A stretch of 64,000 bases of DNA from Thamnaconus septentrionalis (Eukaryota > Chordata > Actinopteri > Tetraodontiformes > Monacanthidae): assembly GCA_009823395.1 (NCBI GenBank), contig CM020502.1, positions 27,096,944 to 27,160,943 on the forward strand. The letters run 5' to 3'. A program made the translations under genes and the position numbers. The notes under the pieces are model-generated. The model was not told the origin of the DNA and searched no databases. It was given only the letters and a program-made list of their open reading frames with translations. Of the stretch, positions 23,501-33,553 are shown piece by piece (position 1 is the stretch's first letter; each line of letters begins with the position of its first letter).

Positions 23501-26034
23501 CCCCACGTCTCCCTCTTCATTCACACCTTGACCACCTTCCCCAGTCGGGGGGGTGGGGGTGGGGGGTGGGGGGTGCTGTGGAAGTGAGTGAGATGCCTGT
23601 GTTTCTGAATGAAAGCCGCTCTCACTCCAAAACAACATTATCAGGACAAAGGGAGCCGAAGTTAATGCACTTTGTCAGCGCTGGCGGGCCTCCCGGCCAA
23701 GAGCTATTAACTGTGAGAGGGAAAGGCATTTCCTCCTTGTAAATGCCATATTAAATTATTATTATTTTATTTGGTAACTGGGAAAAGCCCATCAGGGCTA
23801 AGCAGCAGGAGGCCAGCGGGTGGGTGGGGGGTGGAGTGGTGAGTGCCACCAAACGAGGGCTAGTTTTTAGGGGGAGGAGGAGGTTGAGGGGTGGGGGGAG
23901 TGCCTCACCGCGGCTCCATGTGCCACATCTTTACATAACATCTCCTCCTCCGTGATGTTTCAATTAGCAGATCAGCGTCGCAACGCCTCGGACTTGGCAC
24001 AGAAGCTGTGCAGAGACTCAGGGGCCGTTTACACGAATACGAGGATTCACTGAAACCGCACATTTTGGAAACTGCACAGAAAAATTCCTGTTTACACGAA
24101 TACGCATTAAACGACTGAATACGATGTAGTAACTATGCCAGGCCTGGTGTGGCGCTGTGGGTTTCCTTCCCGAAGGCAAAGAAGAACACCTTAAGCGTGC
24201 GCATTAGAGAGCATGAGTTGGAGCGCGCGGTTTAGTTGCAGGTTCAACGAAGATGGCGGCCAGCGTTTCCGAGAAGACCGCGCGGATCGATTCCTTCCTT
24301 CCTGGTCTTGACTCCTCTTAGCCTGGACCAAAATGGAGCTGCAAACATATTCTTTCGCAAACGTGCACGTTTTTTCTTTCCTGTTCGCCTTTGGTCCACT
24401 TTAAGGGGACTGAGTTTGGTAGTTTTAAAGCGGAAGTGTATGTTGAGAGGACCGTATCCACTTAGCTACGACCATGCTTGCATTTGATTGGCCTCGCTTA
24501 AGCCAATCAGAAGCAACGTGGTTGCAGCTTCCTTATTCAGTGAATTACGTCTCAAGGCCTTGAATGTCTTTGACGACGGCCGCAGGTCAAATTTAGCCAA
24601 TTGTATCATTTTTCCCCTCTGTGAACCCCGCCTCCTTCTCGCACCGTCAACACAGGTAAACCAGGCTATGGTTCGAGCGCGCGGCGGTCGCGCGGCATCG
24701 TGGACGAGTGCTGCTTCCAGAGCTGCGAGCTAAGGCGCCTGGAGATGTACTGCGCGCCCGCCAAAACCAGTAAACCGGCACGCTCGGTGCGCGCCCAGCG
24801 GCACACCGACGTGCCACGAGTGACCAAGGCGGGCGGCAACGCCGGCGGAGGGCACCGGGCTGACCGGGGCACCGAGCGCAGGACGTCGCAGCAGCAGCAG
24901 CAAGACAAGACAAAGAACAAGAAGGTGAGCACTGAATCCTGAGATGTCATTTTTATTGGCCTATTGTCAGGCGCAAAGACAAGTCCCTACTGCCTGAAGT
25001 GACATTGTTTTTCTCCCACAGAGAACTTCACCCGGCCACAGTCATTCCTCCTTCAAGGTACGCTAGCCATCGGACACCTGAATTTTCCTTGTGTTTTGTC
25101 TGAAACTTGCTGCAGAACATCCCTCATTTTCAAGCATTACGTCACTTATCTCATCCCCGAACATCTTCAATCTTTTGGAACGCTCTAAATCCTCACTCTT
25201 TCATCCTTGACTTGCCAATAACCCTGAGAGGGGAGGGGGACGTGCCGTCCCTTTTAAAATTTGAGCGTGGGCTTTTTCTTTTTGTTTTTTTTTTTCTCCT
25301 TTCAACTCTGAAAAAAGAGAGAGAGAGAAAAAAAAAGAAACCATTAGCGGGAGATGGAACTAAGTGGTTTTCGTGGTCAACCCAGTGGCACTCCCTCTCC
25401 CCAGGCAGGAGCTCCACTCCTGCCACTGCGCATTACGTGCTGAGATCCCTGGCAGCGCAGCACACAGGCCGACTGACACATGCAAAGTCGCTGGGATTAA
25501 GCGGGCGCTGCTGCGTGCGCACTTGCTTCGTCATCGGCCATCTGCCGGCTGAATTAGTCCAATTATGATGCGCCGCGCATGGTGGTGGTGGGCGCTGGAA
25601 ACTGGAAAGAGTTGTTGTCTTTGCAAAGTAAAAAGGCCTAAAGGCCGCCTGCTCGTGTTTGTCCTGTCAATCAATCAATCAATCAATTAACTTTTGTTTG
25701 TAAAGCGCTAAATCACATACAGAGGTGTCTCAAAGCTCTTTGCACAATCAGAGAGAGAAACAGCTGATCCCTCCAGAGCGGGAAAAACTGGCAGTCGGAA
25801 GAAACAGAGAGTAGACCCCCGGACTTTGGGGGGGGGGGGCGGAGCCATCTGCTCTGAGTGGTTGGGGTGAAGAGGAAATGCAAAAAAATGAAGAGAAAGA
25901 CAGAGAGAAAGAGAGAGAGAAATACTCCGAGTGGCTGAAGTCCAAATAGTCACATTTTCTGTCTTGTGTTGCAGGAGGTGCATCAGAAGAACTCGAGCCG
26001 AGGCAACGCCGGTGGCAGGAACTACAGGATGTAG
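15415..26034 (+). CDS. igf1: Insulin-like growth factor 1 precursor
   Basis: Five coding exons: 15415-15462, 16877-17036, 24656-24924, 25022-25057 and 25975-26034 (stop TAG), giving 190 residues. Residues 1-44 form the leader ([16 protein letters not shown] from exon 1, then a hydrophobic core). The mature hormone, 67 residues, begins [18 protein letters not shown] and carries all six cysteines. It has B (with GFYFS, the receptor-contact Phe-Tyr-Phe), C ([12 protein letters not shown]), A ([20 protein letters not shown]) and D (PAKTSKPA) domains. The C domain is one residue shorter than the common fish form, which has KPTGYG. The E domain ([11 protein letters not shown] to RNYRM, 79 residues) has an extra Gln run (SQQQQQD) and a Gly-rich insert. 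The 36-base exon 25022-25057 is the cassette known from fish E-domain isoforms. IGF-1 is secreted, acts on the IGF1 receptor and is growth-hormone controlled. Intron 2 is 7.6 kb and rich in repeats. Confidence 0.98.
16024..16091 (+). repeat. (ATT)n microsatellite in igf1 intron 1
   Basis: About 22 uninterrupted ATT units, 560 bases after exon 1. Confidence 0.95.
16762..16821 (+). repeat. (TG)n microsatellite just upstream of igf1 exon 2
   Basis: About 30 uninterrupted TG units followed by an ATG/GTG-rich stretch, ending 55 bases before exon 2 begins at 16877. In the pre-mRNA this is a (UG)n tract between the branch region and the rest of the intron. Confidence 0.95.
18668..18733 (+). repeat. 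(CTT)n microsatellite in igf1 intron 2
   Basis: About 21 CTT units with one extra T near 18721. Confidence 0.92.
20475..20522 (+). repeat. (CAG)n microsatellite, 16 units, in igf1 intron 2
   Basis: Sixteen uninterrupted CAG units in the sense orientation of igf1 and not inside any exon I can support. Confidence 0.95.
21594..22060 (-). other. Unidentified open reading frame inside igf1 intron 2 (hypothetical)
   Basis: About 155 codons are open on the minus strand, rich in Arg, Pro and Leu, containing [20 protein letters not shown] and ending in [12 protein letters not shown] do not recognise it. The frame runs into the left inverted repeat of the MITE-like element at 22061, so its nominal start lies in transposon sequence and is probably not a true initiator. 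A GT donor-like site (CTGAGG then GTGAGT) falls within it. It may be a relic exon, part of a larger transposon, or chance. Confidence 0.25.
22061..22503. mobile_element. MITE-like non-autonomous DNA element with imperfect terminal inverted repeats
   Basis: The left end (AGATCAAACTTGGTCCCTTT) and the inverted right end (AGAACCAAACTCGGACCTCT) match imperfectly over about 20 bases. There is no transposase gene between them. A diverged copy of the right end recurs at 24390-24436. The target-site duplication is not clear. Confidence 0.55.
23105..23129 (+). repeat. (GA)n microsatellite in igf1 intron 2
   Basis: A short run of GA dinucleotides in the intron. Confidence 0.8.
24020..24260 (+). mobile_element. 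Truncated copy of the GGGGCCGTTTACAC inverted-repeat element
   Basis: It begins AGGGGCCGTTTACACGAATA and shares with 40999-41260 the blocks GAAACCGCACATTTT, GATGTAGTA/AATGTAGTA and GAAGAACACC, then AAGATGGC. No inverted right end is found downstream, so this copy has lost its 3' half. It lies in igf1 intron 2, 0.4 kb before exon 3. Confidence 0.6.
24390..24436. mobile_element. Fragment of the same MITE-like family as 22061-22503
   Basis: GGTCCACTTTAAGGGGACTG followed by AGTTTGGTAGTTTTAAAG parallels the right end of the element at 22470-22510. Only this terminal part is present. Confidence 0.5.
25667..25800 (+). mobile_element. Dispersed fish repeat with (TCAA)n head, in igf1 intron 4
   Basis: Tandem TCAA units lead into TTTGTTTGTAAAGCGCTAAA and AGGTGTCTCAAAGCTCTTTG, a pattern I recognise from repeats spread through fish genomes. 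The right edge is uncertain and I do not assign a family. Confidence 0.5.
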
Positions 26035-28225
26035 GCGGCGCCGAGCGACCAGACCGTCGGCCAGCGATTTGAGACGTGAGAAGAAGAGATTGGCCTTACC
26101 CGGTACCCCTGTGGAATGGTTCACTGTAAAACAAGAGGCGTTCAGCGGCCCTCCCGGAAGCTGGGTGGCGCTGCTGGTTTGGGATGAGGGATCTTGCGAT
26201 TGATTTACTTTTATACACTGCACCATTCCATATCGGGAGGGATCCTTCGCTAGCGCAACGTAGCGAGACTAGTTTAGCTGCTGAGACACGAACAAGAGCT
26301 TCATTGTACCTCCGTGTGTGAGCCGCGGCGCCCCCTGTCTCCGAGAATATATGGTCACTGGGGGCGGGAGGGGAGCAGACCTGGGCTTAAGCTAATCAGA
26401 GAGTTCCAGGTTGTATTCACAAATGAGTGGTCCCTTGAACTTTCTATTTTTTGTCAAGAGGAGGTCGATAGATTAGGCGGGATTGGCTGTCTAAGCTGTG
26501 ACATCAGAGTCTGGTTCCATCCACCTTCAGAAATAGTTTTCACGCACCGCACGTCCACCAGGTGGACGTATCCAACGAGTAAAAATGAGACTCGCTTCGA
26601 CGCACAACGATCACTCGGGTTCATTCTTTGGCTTTAATCGCTGTTTGTTTGTTTATTTTGCCGTAATCCCGAAAATTCGAAATCCCGACTTCTCGCCGTC
26701 TCACCAAAGTCCCACGAAGCTGTGAGAGTTCCCCACCCGTAAACTATCAGGAAGCGTTGACAACCTGAGGTTTTAAATCTGCAACCCTTAAACTTCCACT
26801 TTAACAGCAGATCAAGTGTCACATGAGCAAATTAAACAGCGAGAGGCAGAGAAAAGAAAAACTTCTTTAGCGCTTTAGCCCCCAAAATTTTGTACAAATA
26901 GATAAAACAGGCCTCCAATTTGGATGGACTTCGGTCTGTCACAATTAGGACACTCGCTCCGCTCATTCAAAGTGCACTTGGCTCCAACCGGCCGGAATAA
27001 AATCAAACATAAAATGTTTGCCGTCCACCTCGCTTTCACGTCACCAACCACCGAAATCAGAGGCCTGCGTTCAAGGTCAGCGAGGTTCAGGTTCAACTGC
27101 AGCAAGTCGAAAAACAAAAAACGTCATCCTACTCTCTGTGACCGTCCAATTCGAAAGTACGCGCCCACCCACCTCATCAGTCTTATGGTTCAGCTGTAGT
27201 TGGGAACACCAAACTTCCATCCATCTCCGAGACGATCACCCTGATCTGCTAGACAGCCCTACCTCCCAGCCCCATGAAAAAAAAATTTAAAAAAATGTCC
27301 CTCTCGGGGCATGAAGTAGGGCATACACACAAACGCACACACGATACAGTACACAAACCCACATGCCAAGCGCACACACACAACTCACCCAGTGTAAATG
27401 AGAGTTGTGTAACAGCGAGCAAGGATCAAGCACATCATCAACAGTTCTGGGAAGTTACGGCTGTTTGCTGCTGACTGGACTCACCCTCTCTTTCATTTTT
27501 ATTTTGACCTGTTTCTTGTTTCCCTTTTCGAATCTCACAACCCCTGCCCAAGACATATCACCTCTGGCTCCGCGTCCTCCTCCCTCCTCCTCTTCCTTCC
27601 TCCTCCTCCTCGCCCTCCTCCGCCCACCCGCCTGCCTGCACGGCCTGCACTGCCTGCCTGCGTATAACCGAGCAGTATTCCCACTTATGTTAACCTACGC
27701 ATCGCTATCGTTCATCGTACGTCGTGACGGTTTCATATAAGCCGAAGAACCGTGTTTCAGAATCCTATCCACTGTATAATGGTGCTATTTTGTATTTGTT
27801 ACTTGCAAAAGAGACGGCCGAGGCAGATCGACCCCCGCAGACAGCTGGCAGGGCTTCACAATCGGAGGGCTTCCCTTTTGCACAGCCTAGTGGCCACATG
27901 GGTGTAACAGTGTTTCCGTTCGTTTTTCAGCCGTTTCTGCAACATAGTTAAAGTCTGCGAGTACATGTATCTGTGTGAAATCTGCGAATGCATGGAGTCA
28001 GAAAAAAAAAACAACAACAAGGAAAAACAGAAAATATCGTGTTGCGGTCTCGATAAAGGCAAAGATGCTATTTTTTCTACTGTTTTTTTAATTATTATTT
28101 TCCTTAACATAGATCCCTTATGCCAAATGACTTGACAGAAGTACTGTGATGTCCGATTTCTTCCACTTGTAAAAACAAAAATGACAGTAATAATAATATT
28201 AATAAACATGCTAGTGGTTCTTTTG
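26035..28225 (+). other. igf1: Probable igf1 3' untranslated region
   Basis: No further coding sequence is seen after the igf1 stop. An AATAAA occurs at about 26996 and a stronger one at 28201 in an AT-rich setting. Vertebrate igf1 transcripts are known for long, alternatively polyadenylated 3' UTRs, so several ends are plausible, including one beyond 29 kb. Confidence 0.45.
28201..28206 (+). terminator. igf1: Candidate igf1 polyadenylation signal AATAAA
   Basis: A canonical hexamer in an AT-rich block, followed by T/G-rich sequence (GCTAGTGGTTCTTTTGTCTT). Other candidates lie at about 26996 and 29319. Confidence 0.4.
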
Positions 28226-29365
28226 TCTTTCCTGAAATGTGTGTGTACATGCACTTGACTGGAAAACCAACCTATCTGTGATTAAAAACACTTCCTGCCC
28301 GCCAGACTGTGCAACCTTGACTGAACAGCGACCCCTGTGGCTGCAGGTGGTAGCTGCAAAGGAATCAGATCGTTTTGATTGGCTCTCTCCAGACACTTTA
28401 AAAACGCAATCCCATTCAGGTGACTGGTGCATATCTCTGCAAACTTTTAGCCAAAATCTTTTGGGTTTTGTCACCAAATTAAAGCGTTTTTTCAATGTTT
28501 GCACTCAATTGTTTGCGATAAAGGTCCAATTTTTGGGAAATGTTGATGGTTGATGTTAGCTTGGATAAGCTAATGCTAAGTGGTGACTCATTGCATTTTT
28601 CATTTTTAAAGGTTGCGGTTTCCCAAAAGTTGCACGGTTTAAACGAAACGAAAACTTTAATTTATTTCAATACTTTTTTCTCTGCATTTTCTGGATTAAA
28701 GCCCGTTTTAAATGATTAATTTGATTTTTTTTTTTTTCAAACGATCATTGTAATTATCCATGTCTTAAAGGTGGAATGTGAGCCTAGCAGTCTGTTCCTT
28801 CCAGAAACACATCAGTCAACCCCTGCGGCTGAAAAACTTTATTATTTGTTTTGTTGAAAAGCTCAAAGAGGAAGAGTGGCGTTGAGTCCAGATGCTCGGA
28901 TTAACAGTGCAAAACCAAAGACTTTTTAATGAGAACAACGCCTCAGTCGACATTATTATATCATGAACCTGAACCCACATCGTTAATTATCCATCAACGT
29001 CATCCTGGTTTGAACTGCACCGCAGCGACAGTAGAACCCTCCGCACGCTGTCTCTGGTTCCTCCCGCCTCTCCCCAAGTACAACCTTCAGCCGGACGTCG
29101 TCGCCCGCAGCAGCAGCGTCGGCTTCACTTCACTGGGAACATTCACAAATAAACAAACACGTCTCACCCGGGAAAAAGTCAACGTGGGAGGCAGTGAGAT
29201 GTTCTTCCGAAGCTCACGGCCCAAGAAACTGATTATAGCGCTGTTATTTATGGTGCTTGATTGCCTTCTGTAGAAAACAAAAACAAATATACTGACAAAT
29301 TTTTCACCATTCCTGCTGAATAAACCACTTGTCAACATCACAACGAGGGCTGGAGTTTCTCTTTT

Positions 29366-29430
29366 TTAGATATATATACATATATATATATATGTATATG
29401 TGTCTATATTTATTTATTTACATATATATA
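29366..29430. repeat. AT-rich palindromic tract with AU-rich-element-like end
   Basis: TATATATACATATATATATA and its mirror TATATGTATATG are followed by ATTTATTTATTTAC. The motif would act as an mRNA stability element only if an igf1 transcript reaches this far. Confidence 0.5.
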
Positions 29431-32400
29431 AATGCATTAAATGCATCAAGTATTTGGTAGTCCTGCAAAGGTTGAACATGCAAATGGTAACAAATCTTTT
29501 ACAATGAAGCTAAGACGTTTGCGAGTCGTGCATACTGAAAGTGTCCAGCGTAGCATTGAGCAGAGATGGCCGTGGTGCGCCCCCCAGAGGCCGGGAGCTG
29601 CCTGCCCGGTGGCGTGTTTGTGGGACGACGAGCAGAAGCTGTGTGACTGACGTGTCTAGCTGGAGCTCAGCATCAGCAGCAGAGGTCGGCGAGGTCCTCC
29701 GGGCCGGTCGGGCTGTTATTTCATCCTCACTTGTTGCTCTAATTCAGAATCAATCATCTCATCCTGATGCTCTGCTTGCAGGCATTTTTTCTGGGAGAGG
29801 AGAGCTGCGGTGCAGGGAGGTCTGGGCACCATCCACAACCACGAGGAACAACCCAGTTATCAAACTAAACACACTAGCGGCACAAAATAAACATATACCC
29901 ACTTGTAGTTATGAGGAACAAACAAAATCCTGCAAAAACACCGCCGTCCTTCGCCTTCGGACGGGAGGAAGGAAGCGGGACGATCCTGGAAGGAACCCGA
30001 TCCTGCGCCCGTTGATCTGCGTGTGTTTGGGCGGTCGGGTTCATCCGAGGACGCCAACTCTGTGGGGCCCCCGGGGGCCCCTGAAACACAATCCGCCCAC
30101 CAGTCCTCACACTCTTCGCGCTAAACACACAATTGTCTTTTTCAGCGACCTTGCGGTCCGTTTTACTACTCTCGCTCGGATTTTTGCAAGTTGCAAATTG
30201 GGACTGCTTGTTTTATTGGAGAAGTACTTTCACCGCTTCAGGGGGGAAAAAAAGAAGAAAAAAGCAAAAGTTCTTCCAGGATTTGACTTTGCCGTGCTTG
30301 GGTTTTTGTCAAAGTCGACTACCCCCGAGAAATACCTCGAGAGGCAGGCTAGTCTTGGCTAACCGGTGGGCGTCCAAAAACGTGCGCCCTTCGGCTAGCG
30401 CGTTAGTGGAATAATCATTTTTTTAAAAATCGGAAAAGAGATTCTCTTCCTTTTTCTTTTCGCAGTGGAAATTCACTGAGGCTTGATTGCAGCAGGCGGG
30501 AGTTGTTGGCTCAGCTGCGCACTTTAAGAACCCATGATGTCAGAGTCTTATTTTCCTTGGAGACGTTCTCATCAGCTGCATTGTTCCAGGAAACCATGGT
30601 CTGTTCTCTGGGCAACCTAAACCCCTTGAATTGAAAAAAAAAAAAAAAAAAAAAAAAGTGAAAAAAGTGGTGTGGTGGTCTTCCCCACCTCCCTCCCACC
30701 AAGGGGCTTTTTTGCGCCCGACCGACTGGCCTCTGGCACCGACTCGCAACACACACACATACAAAAAGGACTTTGAGCTGCTGCGCCGAGGAGCATGGGT
30801 GCATCACATTTCCCTGGAAGCGCCTCTCGCCCGCCGCCGCCACCGCACTGTTTGTTTTCCTTACTTTCTTCTGTGCTCTCTAATCGCGTCAGTGATGAAA
30901 GGCGGCGCGTTAATACGGGACCAGGAAACAAGACGTCGCCCCCGTCGTGAAGCAACGCTCGCTTTTTTTGCTGATGTCATGGGGGCCCTTGAGACATTCT
31001 GACTTGAGGTTGTCTTACGCACAGCAAGTTGGCGGTGGGCGCTTTTTTTCTTTTTGATCCCGAGCTCACTGCAGCTTCTCTCGACATTTAACAGCCCCCA
31101 CAACACCAGGCCAAATCCAGTGCGGACGGAACAACCCCCCCCAACACACACACACCCTCCCTCCCCCCATTCCCCAACCTGGCTTCCCTTTTGCAAACGC
31201 GAGCAATTGTAAACAACAACAACAAAAAGAAGAAGAAGAAGAAGTTGAGTGGATTTCTCACTGACTCCGGCCAAGGACACGATAAACTGTGTTGTGCAGA
31301 ACTTGATGATTTAGAACACGGTGTTCACCGATACCATCTGGTCCTCATAAAAGTTGATTTGGCTTTTATCGCTAACGCTCTTTGTTATGGTAATGATTTC
31401 TTAGAAATCCCACCGTGACAAGATAAAGACTTCCACCGCCGAGGGTTTTTGCTTGGCCCTGCCGGCAGGTGTCAGGCAGAGGGGAGCCGCAAGGCCTCGG
31501 ATCAGGTGTACTGATTTGCAGCGTGTCGGCCGGTTTGCGCTGGTCGGTTTTTCGTTGGTGCGGCCTGTTTCTTGTGGGGTGGGTTGGGGTTGGCGGAGGG
31601 GGCGGGGGGGCTATGTGTAGAAGGGAGTGGAAGGATTATCAAGAGGGGAGAAAAGGCAGAGAGAAAGGTTAGGACAACAGAGTGGCCGAGCTCACGAGTT
31701 CACTTGTGCTTCTGCTGGAACGGCGGCGGCCCCTGCGGAGGAGCCGAGGCTGTCGGCAGAAAGTCCTCCCGCCCTCCAACAATAACACCGACAAAATAAA
31801 GGCTGCCGCTCCAAGCAAAATCACTTCAGCCCAGTTCAATAGCTATCATTCACCATTCCGGGGCCCCTCGGTCCGCTGCAACGCAACGGCTCCTGTGATG
31901 TTAATAAGGCAGGCCCACGAGGAGCTGTGTCAACACCGAGGCGCTTTGGTTTTTTCGGACGGCCTCCGCCTTTTAGCATCACACGGTGATTCCCACCTCG
32001 GTGTGTGTCCTTGTCCATCTAGACTCCCCACGCTTAATCACACACAGTATTGAGTTCTCCTCCGAGTGATTACTTGCTTATTCAGAGTTATGTGGGAAGG
32101 TCGATGCCGTCCTCGTACGCACGGACTACGTAGATGCCTCGTTTACAAGTGAAAGCCTGCCTGTTTTCTCTAGTGCTAGGTAAAACATGCTAAAGGTGAT
32201 ATAGTGAAAGGTCACACTCGGAGCTTTGAAATGCTAAATGCTGACATACCAGCAGCCAGACAAATTAACATGTCGATGTTAACTAAGTGCACTTTTCTGT
32301 CGTTTTTAGCAGGCTATTAGCTGTGCTAATGACGGAATGTTAGTCTTGGAAATGCAACAGGAAGCCAAAGAACTACTTCAACAAATTTGACTGTGATTTA

Positions 32401-32622
32401 TTCCTGTCATTTAGAGTTGTCAACCATCACTTAAAATACAGAATTGTCCCGTATTTGACAATGAAATGGTGAGTCCTGTTTTGAATTGTTACGGGATGGG
32501 GTTTGTCCTGTCTTTCTGAGTCGTCTTGGTTGTAAATTTATTTTCGATGCAAACTCACGTTCGTTTCGATAGAGTTTGCGTAATCTACATTGCGTAATCT
32601 ACATTGCGTAATCACGTTCACC

Positions 32623-32785
32623 TTGGGCGACTGTGGCTCAGGAGGTAGAGCAGGTTGTCCAATGACCGAGAGGTTGGCGGTTCAAATCCCACTCCCTCCC
32701 AGTCTGTCGTTGTGTCCTTGGGCAAGACACTTAACCCACACACTGAGCTCAGGAAGAAGCGGGTATGGTAGATGAATGAATGAAA
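32623..32785 (+). mobile_element. Second, different tRNA-derived SINE
   Basis: The A-box region GTGGCTCAGGAGGTAGAGC and B box GGCGGTTCAAATCCC are typical of tRNA promoters, followed by GTGTCCTTGGGCAAGACACT and a (GAAT)n tail. It is a separate family from the copy at 9990-10276. Confidence 0.82.
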
Positions 32786-33289
32786 GTTGGCAACACTACA
32801 TCTACAATTTGTTTTTTAGACAATATCTCCAAATTTCAAATACTACTACTTAATTAGGCTGCGACTTCTTGATCAGAAATCGTGACTGCCTGCAGAAGAG
32901 TTGAATATAAACCATGCTAATATGTTAACAGTGCTGCTGGGCGGAGGTTTTTTTTCTAGTCAGACGACGTTAAGCTAGTTTGTTTGCTTAACTCCTTTAG
33001 TCCTTTATGCTTAGACGCTCTCAAAGGGGCTTTGCCATTGACCAGACTTTTAATCTTTTCCTACAATCGTTGTCGTCAGTAGCTCCTGTATGGACGCGTG
33101 GAGGTTCGCAACCTCTGCAGATGGATTTTCACTCAGCCGTCAGCACTATTCAGAAAAACACCACGACTTGGTCTTCTTACCCGCTGGCCTTATATCCGGT
33201 GTTTTGGATTTTAAAGAGGGAAGGGCTGCACTTAATTGGAGACCTTTGACCCCGTGCGAGCCCTCTCGACACTAATCTGTGTCGCGGTG

Positions 33290-33553
33290 GGATGCGGGCA
33301 GCGCGACCAGTATCATCTCTTTATCTAATTTGGAGGCGTCGTGTCAGAAGAGACAAAATAGAGCCATTCATCTCCTGATGAAATCGACCTCCTGAAAAGA
33401 TGACACACACCTGTGGGGATAAAGGACCCTCCTAATACAGTTTAATAATTAGTATTTTAAACAAAGTGTCCCCCTCCCTATATATAGCCGATGGCTAGTG
33501 GTCCTCTTGCACCAGTCAGGAGAGAAGTTGACCACTCGAGTCCCAAAGGCACC
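33290..33553 (+). promoter_or_regulatory. pmch: pmch promoter with TATA box at 33479-33486
   Basis: TATATATA lies 75 bases before the initiator ATG, so transcription should start near 33510 with a leader of about 45 bases. Just upstream is an AT-rich homeodomain-like stretch (AATACAGTTTAATAATTAGT) at about 33433-33452. A strong TATA box fits a tightly cell-type-restricted neuropeptide gene. Confidence 0.65.

Larger units (their letters stand above)
28226..33290. other. Intergenic spacer between igf1 and pmch; no gene seen
   Basis: No exon is recognised. It holds an AT palindromic stretch with TATTTATTTATTTAC at 29366-29430 (AU-rich-element-like if transcribed with igf1), an A run at about 30631-30656, a pyrimidine/C-rich zone near 31130-31180, a small tandem repeat of about 15 bp at 32578-32611, and a SINE. 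An open frame of 273 codons at 29541-30362 has no recognisable domain. Confidence 0.5.

Noticed and set aside
29541..30362. A 273-codon plus-strand frame between igf1 and pmch
   Set aside because: Its length is notable, but composition is low-complexity in places and I see no motif, start context or neighbouring exons. Left as spacer, worth a database search.
33491..33553. An upstream in-frame ATG for pmch
   Set aside because: It would put a charged leader in front of the signal peptide, and it lies only about five bases after the TATA box, upstream of the likely transcription start.
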